A stretch of DNA of 64,000 nt from Alphaproteobacteria bacterium (GTDB taxonomy: Bacteria > Pseudomonadota > Alphaproteobacteria > Caedimonadales > UBA1908), in NCBI GenBank assembly GCA_021298595.1, contig JAJTHL010000019.1, forward strand, positions 1 to 64,000. Direction: 5' to 3'. Below the pieces are notes generated by a model. That model had not been told where the DNA came from. It saw only the letters and a program-made list of their open reading frames with translations, and searched no databases. This document shows, in pieces, positions 8,876 to 17,726 of the stretch (position 1 is its first letter; the number at the start of each line of letters is the position of its first letter). The position numbers and the translations under genes were made by a program.

Positions 8876-10541
8876 TTAAATATTGTCATCCAAATCCACA
8901 AGCATGGCTTTGAGGCACGCTTCAACCATCTCTTGACGTTTGGGGGTGTCAAAGGCCTTTATCTGATGGGTGAGCACACTATTTCCTGGCAACACCTCGA
9001 AAAGATCTTTTTCAAAAGAGGTAAAAATCTTTCTAGAAAGAAGCACCAAATGTGCGTCATTATCCAAATCAAATTCAGGGATTTCTTTTTGAAGATCCCC
9101 AACCGCTTTGGCCTCTTCGCGCAAAAGAATCCCAAGCCTGTTATAGACAAGGGTTTTCACGCGCGCAGCACTTTCGTCATTTAAGTGAGGGCGCGGCGCC
9201 AGCGTTACTTTGGGCAGAAGCGTCGCCACCAAAAGCGCCCCTAGGCCCACGTTGTCTAAATCCCTCCCGCTAAAAAGAACCTCCTTATGATGGTTAATCA
9301 GCATACGCGCGCACCGCGTGCCATCTACGGGCGTTCCTTTTTCAAAGGCAGCTCTGGTATCAGGATTTTCTTCCAAGACCTTTTGGATATCCGGCACCAC
9401 AAAGGTACTTCGGCCCAGTTTAGGAAAAACGTTTTTGATCAAAACCGCCGACAAATGTACGTGATCGGTCGCCCCTAGCCACTCTTTCATATCCATATCG
9501 CTCTCAGGAAAGAGCCTTGATTTAAAGCGCGTGATGAGCATCAATGCTGCCTCTTTTTGCGCGCTCTCGCCCTGGCGCTTAGGGGCGTTTCTGATGCTTG
9601 CGTCTTCTTGGATCAGGGCACTCAGCTCTGCTAAACAAAAAAGAGCGGCGCGACCTTGCATGCGAACGGGAAACGCGGTTTCTCTTTTGAGAACTTGTTT
9701 TGTGCCTTTTCAATCCCTGCCCAAAGAGTCCGCCCTTCTTTTGAGAGACTCTTACCACTGACACGGATTTTACTTGTCTGACGCATGGCTTTTTCAAATT
9801 CGGTGTGCTTGCCAAAAAAGTTTTGCGCGCAAAGAAAAGGAATATAGAGCTCCTCATTCGTGTTCGGATGACAAAGGATATCTTTAAAGATTTCAAGGAG
9901 CAGCGGCTGATGGTCTGCGTCCGCTTCTTCGCTTAAATGTGTTCTAAAATAAAGAACCGTTGCTATTACCCAAGGATCTGTGTTGCCCTCAACAAGGGCG
10001 TTCATATCCTTCATATACCCCAGAAGCACTTCCCCCCCTTTTCAATGGTCTTGGGGCTTGGATTCTTTTCTCTTCAGGACTTAGATTTTTGGTGGCGAGC
10101 GCAAGAAAATTCTGGGTAAAGCTTGTCTTCTTGGTCTTTAAAAGACGCCACGCTTCTTGAAGGGACGCAGTGGGCGTGATCCCTGCAAGCGCGCGGTATC
10201 AGAGGCTGTATATAAGGTAACCTTGTTAAAATCAAAGTTATCTTGCATCTCTGGCGTTAGGTATTCCCGGCGCGCTTGCAAGGCAATACTAAGGGCGTCT
10301 TGATATCGTTCTTGATCGATCAACCGCTTTGAAATGACATAAAGGAATTGATGGACATCCCCTTGATTATCATAGCTTGCAAGCTGCGCTTTCAAGATCT
10401 CAGGGTTCTTGTCAAAATACCGAGCAACTTTGTTTTGTTGTCGTGTAATTTCAAGATCCTCACCGTCCATTGAAATAACCTAATCTCCTCCTGCAAAGCA
10501 ACACGAGGCTAAAACAACTGTCAGTAACAGACTTTTTTCAA
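8876..10541 (-). pseudogene. Multiply broken lipoprotein gene of unknown function
   Basis: Three overlapping minus-strand frames (10470-10138, 10029-9631, 9661-8876) read as one protein once five lesions are repaired. These are a one-base loss in the A-run right after a TTG start at 10541 that follows AAAGGAG; an in-frame TAG at 10482-10480; a frameshift near 10190; an extra G in the 7-G run at 10032-10038; and a shift near 9690. The repaired N-terminus would be a lipoprotein signal with lipobox LASC (KSLLLTVVLASCC). The rest is helical, about 530 residues, with no known motif. The 261-codon frame at 8876-9661 could be mistaken for an intact gene but lacks a ribosome site. Confidence 0.75.
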
Positions 10542-10610
10542 GATACCATTTCTCCTTTCATTAGAACCATTCTTCGTGCCTGCCTGTTTACGGATGGGCA
10601 GGAAGACCCT

Positions 10611-12791
10611 TTATACGCCCTCCATACTACCTCGTTTTTTAAGGGTTTTTTTGGGCTGATGAGGCGTTAATCCCTCCTCTCTCGCACCCAACAAGCGCGT
10701 CTTTGGCATGTCGTCTAGTTCGCCGGTATCTTGCCAAAGCCGCAGGAAAAAATGCCTGACAAGGGGATCCACCAGCACCCCATTTTCGTTTTGCGTGCCG
10801 GCAATCAAAGCCTGCCACGCTTCTTGATCAAAGGCTTGTGCATGGTAGGCGTTTTCGAAAAAGCAGTCTATTTCTTGTACCAGAAGATCATTCACATGGG
10901 ATAACGGAAGCACCTCTTTTTGTTTCTTCAGGCGGTGCCCAAGATCGTCAAGGACAGACAATCCAAGAAGGGGAAATGATTTCAAAAGGAAATCTGTCAT
11001 AACGCGTTCCCGCGTTAATCCCTCTCTGCGTTTTGCCACTTGATCACATACTTCGTAAAAGACCACAAAGTGCTTGGCCAATTTTTCAAACCGTGACGAT
11101 GATAGATCGTTTAACAGACGCGCGGTCTCTGTCTGTTTTTGCCCCTCAAAAAAGTATAAAAGGGGTTCTGGAAATTGTGTCAGAGTCCTTAGAACGCTAG
11201 GCGTCAGATGAGAAAGCGCCTCCATTTCCCAGATGGGCGCGCGCTCGGTCATCTCAAGGGCGTCTTCTTCAAGGGCGCTGTCTTGTTCTATCACTTCTTT
11301 CATCCCAGGAAGCGCTTGCACCACATGATGTAGGTCTTTGATGCCTTGAGGCGTAAAGGTTCCAAGACGCTTTAACACCTCTTCATAAATCTCCAAAGCG
11401 TTGCAGTCTGTTCTCATAAAGGACACAAAGCCGTTCACTTCTTGAAAGGCTCGTTTTTGTTCACGAGAAAGCACTGATAACAAAGGTGTTACTTGTGAGG
11501 CACGTCCAAACAAGGTAAGAACTTTTCGTACGTCCCTAGGGTTTTTTGCAAGGGTACCAGGATCAAAATAGGTCAAGAAAACCCCAAACGACAAGGCTTT
11601 TTCTGATCGCTCAAAGATACCTTTCCAGGTATAATAGGCCGTTGAGGCGCGATCTGTGGGTGCTTGGCTTTTTAAAGTTCTCAAAACCGCCTCCACCCCA
11701 GGCAAGGCCGCCCCAAGCCGCGTGAGTGTTTGGTCATTAAGACTGGCAAGCTCTCCCACAAAACGGCACCGCTCGGATGGACATAACCCAAGAGCTTGTT
11801 CCACAGCGACAAGGTGAGGCATCACCCTTGGCCAATCTTTTGTGGCGTCCAGACTAAAAAGCTGCATGTAAAAATCCGTGTAACGCTGCGCGTCACGGGG
11901 AAGGTCTGGATTACGCTCAGAGCCGATCCACTGACCTTGATGGTAATAGCCTTCGCGGACCAAAAGATCTTTGGCGTGAGGCGCCAAACGGGTGAGTTCT
12001 GGGATCTCTTTTGCAACAAGATCTTTGCACAGATGATTGTAGGGAAAGCGGACCAAAGGCCTCATCCCTTCAACGCTTGAGGCAATCTCAGCCAAAAGAT
12101 CAAGCTGCTCCGCCGTCAGGGTGCCCAGATAATTGCGCACCCGCCGGATATCTTCGCCTAAGATTAATCTTCCTGCAAGGACCTCCCAGTGCTGGGCCAC
12201 GGCGCGGATTTGCTCTGGCTGCAGGTTCACAAAGAACGCCGCATTATCATCGGCTGCCCAAAACATACGGCGAAAGGTCTTTTGCAAAAGAGCCCAATTT
12301 TGACCAAGAGCCTCAATCCCTTCAAGAGGCCCAGTTAAAAGCTCGCAGGGCAAATCAAACTCTCCCGGAAGGTCCATGGTGGTGGCATAGGTCAGCAAGT
12401 GACGCCGACGTTTTTCATCCACCTGATACCGTGAAAGGCGGCGATCAAAATCTCTCAACTTTTCAAGCTGTTGAGGGCTATCTTGTTTAAGGGCCACATA
12501 GTTTTTCATAAAACTCAGCACGCCCCCGCCCATACTTTCAGAAGATGAAAGCTCTTCACCGTAAATCCCGCGGATCCATACTTTTTCTTGTTCACTTAAA
12601 ATCTTATTTTCAGGCGCAAGATAGCCCGTGACAACGCGGTAGGCGTCGTCCTTCGCGCCCGCGAGGGGTCTGGCTTGGGCGCCTTCCTCTTCTGGAAAGG
12701 GCGCGGTCGCCGCGCTCAAATCAATAAAAAGGCAGGTCAGCAGTGCTGCCTGACTGATGCTCATCAACGTTCTTTTTAAAATTTTGGTCAT
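10611..12791 (-). CDS. Exported protein of unknown function, 726 residues
   Basis: ATG 12791 follows a good ribosome site (TAGGAGAAAC). The first 28 residues form a Sec signal peptide (SISQAALLTCLFIDLSAATA). The remainder is almost all alpha-helical, with many short hydrophobic/charged helices and no transmembrane segment, suggesting a helical-repeat or effector-type protein. It ends in a Lys/Arg-rich tail. I recognise no domain. It lies downstream of, and on the same strand as, several other exported-protein genes, and just upstream of the broken lipoprotein gene. Clean length and start argue that it is intact. Function unknown. Confidence 0.75.
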   Translation of the reverse strand: MTKILKRTLMSISQAALLTCLFIDLSAATAPFPEEEGAQARPLAGAKDDAYRVVTGYLAPENKILSEQEKVWIRGIYGEELSSSESMGGGVLSFMKNYVALKQDSPQQLEKLRDFDRRLSRYQVDEKRRRHLLTYATTMDLPGEFDLPCELLTGPLEGIEALGQNWALLQKTFRRMFWAADDNAAFFVNLQPEQIRAVAQHWEVLAGRLILGEDIRRVRNYLGTLTAEQLDLLAEIASSVEGMRPLVRFPYNHLCKDLVAKEIPELTRLAPHAKDLLVREGYYHQGQWIGSERNPDLPRDAQRYTDFYMQLFSLDATKDWPRVMPHLVAVEQALGLCPSERCRFVGELASLNDQTLTRLGAALPGVEAVLRTLKSQAPTDRASTAYYTWKGIFERSEKALSFGVFLTYFDPGTLAKNPRDVRKVLTLFGRASQVTPLLSVLSREQKRAFQEVNGFVSFMRTDCNALEIYEEVLKRLGTFTPQGIKDLHHVVQALPGMKEVIEQDSALEEDALEMTERAPIWEMEALSHLTPSVLRTLTQFPEPLLYFFEGQKQTETARLLNDLSSSRFEKLAKHFVVFYEVCDQVAKRREGLTRERVMTDFLLKSFPLLGLSVLDDLGHRLKKQKEVLPLSHVNDLLVQEIDCFFENAYHAQAFDQEAWQALIAGTQNENGVLVDPLVRHFFLRLWQDTGELDDMPKTRLLGAREEGLTPHQPKKTLKKRGSMEGV

Positions 12792-13195
12792 TTTTGTTTC
12801 TCCTAAAACCCATGTATTTAGAAAAGATATTGGTCATTATCTAAAGGTGCGCAGACGTCAAACTTGGACGCAAAAGGCGAGTGGCACTTTGTTTACGTAA
12901 AAATAGTCGGTTGACGCTTTTTTGAAGAAGCAAGTCACCATTCATGTAGAAAGGGATTTCTAAGAGAATAAGAAGTGTTTTTTGAAAAAGTGGGTGACAT
13001 CACCAAGGAAGAAAGATCAACATAAGTGCTGAAATACAAATAATGCACGACAGACGCCGCTGAGGTCATAATAGGGGGAGGTCCTTTTTTAATTAAGTTT
13101 GAGCCTCCTTATGTATAAAGATCTTGTCAAAAAAAACAAGTTATTTGTACATTTTTAAGAATCACGCACTCGTTAACCTTATCAAAATAGCTTGC
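12792..13195. other. 404-bp AT-rich spacer
   Basis: No frame with a start and ribosome site is visible. It holds the upstream region of the 726-residue protein gene and a small hairpin, cttgt/acaag with an A-rich loop, near 13120. No RNA gene is recognised. Confidence 0.5.
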
Positions 13196-14227
13196 CTAAT
13201 TCTTGGGATCTTTGCTTTGCACAATGACCCCATACCACCCCAGTCCTGCATAAGTTTCATAGCCAGGGGTCAACGCATAGCCTATGGTTCTTCCGTCATG
13301 ATCCACGTACATGCCTCTTTCACCATTGGAAGTATCAAGGGGAAATATTTCACTCAAAATACCTTGACGATCAGAAGCCGCAATCACTTGATGACGTCGA
13401 TCAAGAATGAGTGAGCGAGTCCGACTTTTTTCCTCTTCTTCTAGTCTCACAGAATTAACGACGGTTTGTGATTGAGCCTCCCAATCAAAGAATATACCAA
13501 GAACGCCGATGATCTCCCCATCTGTTTTGGCGTTTTGTCTGATGGCCGCAGCGTACACAGCCACCTTTTTATCCGCCAACAAACCTTGTTGGCTAATATC
13601 GGCGACGACAAACTCTTCTCCAGATGTCGTTCTTAAGGCCTCTTTGAACCAGCTATCGTATGCCACCGACGATTTTTGAACTTTCGGATAAGCACTTTTT
13701 CGACCATTAGAAAGCACTTTTCCCTCTTTATCGGCTACCCAAATATCAAGGTAAACAGTGTAGGAGTTTAAGATTACCGCCAAACGCTGGGAGCAAAAGT
13801 CGGCGTCTTCCGTGCGGCCAGTGGTGGCGCACTCAACAACCGCTGAGTCCGTTGCCCACCACCTTACATCGCATGACCTCTCGTAAAGGTTGCGATCGAT
13901 AATATCGATCATGTTCAACGCAAGATCTGTTAATCGCTTTCCGCGAACACTCGCAACAAGTTTTTGGCCGAGGTCATTTAAGGCGACGGTGCGCTCATCC
14001 AGTCGCTTCATCAGATCATCGACAATCTCTGATACCTCTTGGGAAACGGACTTGACTTCTTGGGCCACAATGGAAAACCCAGCACCATGATGTCCTGCAC
14101 GTACGGCTTCGATTTGGGCGTTCAACGCAAGCATGTGGGTTCTTTTTGTAACATTTTGAATTTCATGAGCTTTTTGTTTAGCAATAGAAGAAAGCGCATT
14201 GGATAACGCAAGGATTCTCTCAGGCAC
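13196..14227 (-). CDS. Soluble methyl-accepting chemotaxis-like protein, signalling tip followed by a Cache-type sensor
   Basis: Domain order is inverted relative to classic receptors. Residues 1-75 hold the MCP hairpin tip (THMLALNAQIEAVRAG, then FSIVAQEVKSVSQEVSEI), and residues 100-340 look like a Cache/PAS-like ligand domain. No membrane segment is present, so it would be cytoplasmic. The annotated start GTG 14227 has a weak site (TTTGGTGA). The same frame upstream continues with LFVFEQILFFGDIV, and behind a TAA at 14281-14279 an ATG at 14323 opens MSLQQGIKISKFLR. The gene therefore probably once began at 14323 and is now N-terminally truncated or restarts at GTG. The adaptor and CheA are not in the window. 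Confidence 0.7.
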   Translation of the reverse strand: MPERILALSNALSSIAKQKAHEIQNVTKRTHMLALNAQIEAVRAGHHGAGFSIVAQEVKSVSQEVSEIVDDLMKRLDERTVALNDLGQKLVASVRGKRLTDLALNMIDIIDRNLYERSCDVRWWATDSAVVECATTGRTEDADFCSQRLAVILNSYTVYLDIWVADKEGKVLSNGRKSAYPKVQKSSVAYDSWFKEALRTTSGEEFVVADISQQGLLADKKVAVYAAAIRQNAKTDGEIIGVLGIFFDWEAQSQTVVNSVRLEEEEKSRTRSLILDRRHQVIAASDRQGILSEIFPLDTSNGERGMYVDHDGRTIGYALTPGYETYAGLGWYGVIVQSKDPKN

Positions 14228-14364
14228 AATATCACCAAAAAATAAAATTTGTTCAAATACAAATAGTTTATAGCGGTTTTATCTTAAAAATTTACTAATT
14301 TTTATACCTTGTTGGAGTGACATGACTTCTTTTGAAGGTAACGTCCGTAAAAACTTTGACCCTT

Positions 14365-16389
14365 TTACATGTATTGCGCAAGAAAGGCTTGAATATCCTT
14401 TCTCTTAAAAACTTCGACACCCTCAGCACGTTGGCCAGTCACCGGGTCTATGATGGGATATCCCAGGAGGGATGACATCTGAAGACAACTCGAACGATTG
14501 CGATCCTTTGCCCGCTGAAAAAACGGACGTGGATCAAAGGAAGGATACAAGGGATCTAGTTGAGACGCATGCCTTTTGATTGCTTTGATTTTATCATCCT
14601 GTAGCTCTTTGTCATAAGGCACGATCAGCAAGGATGATGGATGGGTCAAGGGCCACTCATTGTAAGCGCCACGGTAACCATAAAGGATGGGAGGAGCAAG
14701 GTCTTTGTTTTGCACAAGCTCGTCAAGGGCTGTCGCCAGAAGCTGTGTCGACAAACCGTGGGCGCCGTTTGGGTCATTTTCAGCCGCAAAGAAAATGATC
14801 TCGGGGGCTAAATCCTTTAAAAGGATTTTAATGCGTGAAAGGTCACCGGCGCTAAAGGGCGAAAGGCCTGGAATACCCCGTCGCTCGTAGTAATCTGCTT
14901 TAAAAAAAATCAGGTTTTGAGAGGGTATTCCTAAATGACTCGTCGCATCAACCGCTTCCCATTCTCTAACAAGCGCTTTGGCTGCAATCTTTTTATTTTT
15001 TTCGTCATCGTTTGGCAGGAAGGCGCTTACCTGCAGATAGGCGTCCGCATATGTGGGCAATGTGTCACGCACGGCGTTTGCGCCCGTCACTGCGTAGAGC
15101 ACATGAATTAAATTTTTTCTTTGTTGCAAGCGCATAAGCGCCGCTCCCATACTAATAACATCGTCATCAGGATGAGGCGACAGCACGAGAATGCGCTTGC
15201 CCTCGGGCCAAGACGCCGTAATTAGGCAAGAAGCCAACTGTGTTTTAAAATTTTCATGGGTTATTTGAAGAAGGTCCTTATCAAATGACACCGTTTTCTC
15301 AGGAAACTGGCTTTTCACTATGAGGGGGGCACCACGACATGTCATGCTTTCATGACACAGGGCTTCAATCATATCCTCTTCACGAAGAACGCCGTCTTGC
15401 CAGGCTGTCGCACTTAGTTGAGCCGCGGCTCCTGTGTCTAGATACCAACTCACTTGCGTCAAACGAGACAAAAAAGACGCTGGCACGCGGGACGACGGGT
15501 CACTTTCCAACACGCTTGCGATCACAGGTCCTTTATCTTCACCCGTCGCCACCACAAGAATTGATTTTGCCTTGGCACAAGACATGGGCGTGAATGTCCA
15601 CGCAGCATCAGGAAGATCCAGGGATTTGCCGTTGAACGCAGGCATCTCGTGACGATCGATCAAACGACCAAGGGCCTTGTAGCGGTGGGCAATTTCGCTC
15701 TTTCTATGGTCGGATAATCTGACCCTAACAATTTTCTGGTCAGGCCTCAGGTCTGGCTCGATGGCACCCATACGCCCCCCCTTGATGCAAACAGTGCCAA
15801 GCTGCTCCCTCACGGGATAGGCACCCCCTAAAGTCAGCACCATGAGGTCAGGACCAGGCAGACCCTTTGACAACAAAAATTGCCCCCAGAAAGCCTCGTC
15901 CACTGTGACACCGGTTTTTGTTTGGCCCGGATAAAAACACTGGTCTTGGCACGGCGCCCTTGACGCATCGATCTTTTGAAGAGGACTTAAAAAATGTACG
16001 TTGAAGAAATACCAATTACTTAAAGGGTGCGACGCCCCTAATCCTTCATATTCATCCATCAAAAAAAAAGAAGCTTTGGATAAATCGAGCGAGGGGTCTT
16101 TTACAAAAAGTTCTTGCAGTCTTTGGTAAATACCTTCAATTTCCTGACCGGTCGAGAACACAATGACGGCGTTGGGGTTTGTGCGCACTTCCGCAGCGAC
16201 CCTTAATGCCACATCGCGCCCAAGAAGCGGCAGATCTTCTTCGGCGTAACGGTTCACCACATGGGATACTTCGTGGGAAGAGCGAGATGCAGCCAGAAGC
16301 ATTGCCTCTTTTCCGTAACCAAGGCCCAGTACTAGACAAAGCAGTACCATAGCCCTAAGCATCCTTGCAATGACGCTGGTATATCCCAT
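14365..16389 (-). CDS. Exported NagB-like / PIG-L deacetylase fusion protein
   Basis: The 674-residue protein joins a glucosamine-6-phosphate deaminase-like half (about 45-350; FFLMDEYEG and the GEDKG...VPASFL region are family marks) to a LmbE/PIG-L N-deacetylase half (about 385-640; LVLSPHPDDDVISMG, with the metal-binding HPDD). This architecture is best known from Bacteroidetes NagB fusions. Two things are odd. A hydrophobic signal-like segment (residues 11-34) precedes the NagB half, and the deaminase catalytic loop, normally G..GHI.FNEP, reads LTLGGAYPVREQLG, so deaminase activity is doubtful. The deacetylase motif looks intact. It could process amino sugars in the envelope or outside the cell. 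ATG 16389 follows AGGG at 8 bases. Confidence 0.8.
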   Translation of the reverse strand: MGYTSVIARMLRAMVLLCLVLGLGYGKEAMLLAASRSSHEVSHVVNRYAEEDLPLLGRDVALRVAAEVRTNPNAVIVFSTGQEIEGIYQRLQELFVKDPSLDLSKASFFLMDEYEGLGASHPLSNWYFFNVHFLSPLQKIDASRAPCQDQCFYPGQTKTGVTVDEAFWGQFLLSKGLPGPDLMVLTLGGAYPVREQLGTVCIKGGRMGAIEPDLRPDQKIVRVRLSDHRKSEIAHRYKALGRLIDRHEMPAFNGKSLDLPDAAWTFTPMSCAKAKSILVVATGEDKGPVIASVLESDPSSRVPASFLSRLTQVSWYLDTGAAAQLSATAWQDGVLREEDMIEALCHESMTCRGAPLIVKSQFPEKTVSFDKDLLQITHENFKTQLASCLITASWPEGKRILVLSPHPDDDVISMGAALMRLQQRKNLIHVLYAVTGANAVRDTLPTYADAYLQVSAFLPNDDEKNKKIAAKALVREWEAVDATSHLGIPSQNLIFFKADYYERRGIPGLSPFSAGDLSRIKILLKDLAPEIIFFAAENDPNGAHGLSTQLLATALDELVQNKDLAPPILYGYRGAYNEWPLTHPSSLLIVPYDKELQDDKIKAIKRHASQLDPLYPSFDPRPFFQRAKDRNRSSCLQMSSLLGYPIIDPVTGQRAEGVEVFKRKDIQAFLAQYM

Positions 16390-16530
16390 GTGTGAGCCCT
16401 GATCCCTTGTAAGTTAAAACAAGGCTAGCGCACTCGCGTTGCAATAACAAGATGCTGGAATCTATGACAAACAAAAAACCTCGCCGCGCTCTTTTTCCAA
16501 GAAGGCCGCGAGGGTTAACAACAGGAGGAG

Positions 16531-17295
16531 CTAAGCGCGCGCCCTTGTGCCATCCAATGGGTAGGACGTTTCATCATCAAGAAGATCTGGTTGTTTTTTG
16601 TAATGAGCACTTTCTTCTTCTGTTGGCTCGCGTAAAACGTATCCCCGGCCCCAAACGGTTTCGATATAATTCTCCCCATTCAAGGCATCAGAGAGTTTTT
16701 TACGTAGTTTACAAACAAACACATCGATGATTTTAAATTCAGGCTCTTCCATTCCGCCATAGAGATGGTTCAAAAAAACCTCCTTCGAGAGCGTTGCACC
16801 CTTACGGATGGCGAGGAGCTCAAGGATTGAATATTCTCTGGCCGTAAGACGTACAGGCTTGCCCATGGCTTCGACTGTTTTCGCATTCAGGTCAATGCGC
16901 AGCTGTCCTACCTGAATCAAAGAATTAGGATGCCCCTTTGAACGACGGATGATTGCGCGAACCCGGGCGACCAGCTCTTCTCGATTGAAGGGTTTTGTAA
17001 GGTAGTCATCAGCGCCGAATCCAAGCCCCTTAATTTTATCATCTATGTCATTGAGACCGGACAAAATAAGCACAGGCGTTGACACCTGCACCGCGCGAAG
17101 GCGCCTAAGAATTTCATAGCCATCCATATCAGGCAGAATCAAATCCAAAATAATCAGGTCATAGTCATAGTGACGTGCAATCTCAAGCCCATCTTCGCCC
17201 ACCGCTGTTGTGTCACACACAAACCCTTCAGATTGCAAGCTCATCTGCAGGACCTTAGACGTTGCTTGATCATCCTCAATCACTAATACACGCAT
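16531..17295 (-). CDS. ctrA: Cell-cycle response regulator CtrA
   Basis: An OmpR/PhoB-type regulator of 254 residues. The receiver has acidic pocket E7-D8-D9, phospho-acceptor D51 in [15 protein letters not shown], and Lys in DDYLTKPF. The winged-helix DNA-binding half includes [17 protein letters not shown] and [13 protein letters not shown]. The D51 position and the sequence [23 protein letters not shown] are typical of alphaproteobacterial CtrA, which controls the cell cycle and flagellar genes. Start ATG 17295 is chosen over 17328 because GGGAGG lies 7 bases ahead. A C-terminal tail of about 20 residues follows the DNA-binding domain. Near-consensus TTAA repeats lie upstream (ttaagaatgttaa), though with N5 rather than N7 spacing. 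Confidence 0.95.
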   Translation of the reverse strand: MRVLVIEDDQATSKVLQMSLQSEGFVCDTTAVGEDGLEIARHYDYDLIILDLILPDMDGYEILRRLRAVQVSTPVLILSGLNDIDDKIKGLGFGADDYLTKPFNREELVARVRAIIRRSKGHPNSLIQVGQLRIDLNAKTVEAMGKPVRLTAREYSILELLAIRKGATLSKEVFLNHLYGGMEEPEFKIIDVFVCKLRKKLSDALNGENYIETVWGRGYVLREPTEEESAHYKKQPDLLDDETSYPLDGTRARA

Positions 17296-17703
17296 TGATA
17301 TCCTCCCATCGAAACGGCAGATTAGCACTACCTTATTAAGAATGTTAAATGATTTTTATGGATTCGTTAAGAGCTTATTTCAACTTCCATCAAAAAAAAT
17401 AATATTATTTCACAAAACATTGAGAATTATTAACATTCTTTGAATAAAAAGTATCATTATTAATAAATCTGACTGTAAAAATAGTAATGATTTTTAATTT
17501 ATTAAAAGTTTATTTTTCATCAAGAATGTTCTTCTTTTTAAATCGCTTATTTAATGGAAGGTCTTTTTTCAACGCTAAAGAATTCGCTTTATTATTTTTA
17601 GGCATTGTCTTAGCCGTTCGGAACGCATCAGTCATCTTCCTCATATCAGGCGTGTCTCAAGCACAGGCAAAGGGGCAACAAGGCGCCCCCGGAGACGCCG
17701 CAC
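17296..17703. other. 408-bp AT-rich region upstream of ctrA
   Basis: It holds the presumed ctrA promoter region. A plus-strand frame of 109 codons (17487-17816) crosses the terminator and runs into the antisense of the F-box gene; it is not accepted as a gene. No other structure is evident. Confidence 0.5.
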
Positions 17704-17724
17704 AAAAAGGAGCATTATGCTCCT
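17704..17724 (-). terminator. Rho-independent terminator of the first F-box gene
   Basis: The minus strand reads AGGAGCA-TAA-TGCTCCT followed by TTTT, a perfect 7-bp stem starting three bases past the stop codon at 17727. Confidence 0.85.
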
Positions 17725-17726
17725 AT

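Noticed and set aside
13124-13414. 96-codon plus-strand frame near the MCP gene.
   Set aside because: It overlaps the end of the minus-strand receptor gene and has no ribosome site; treated as a shadow.
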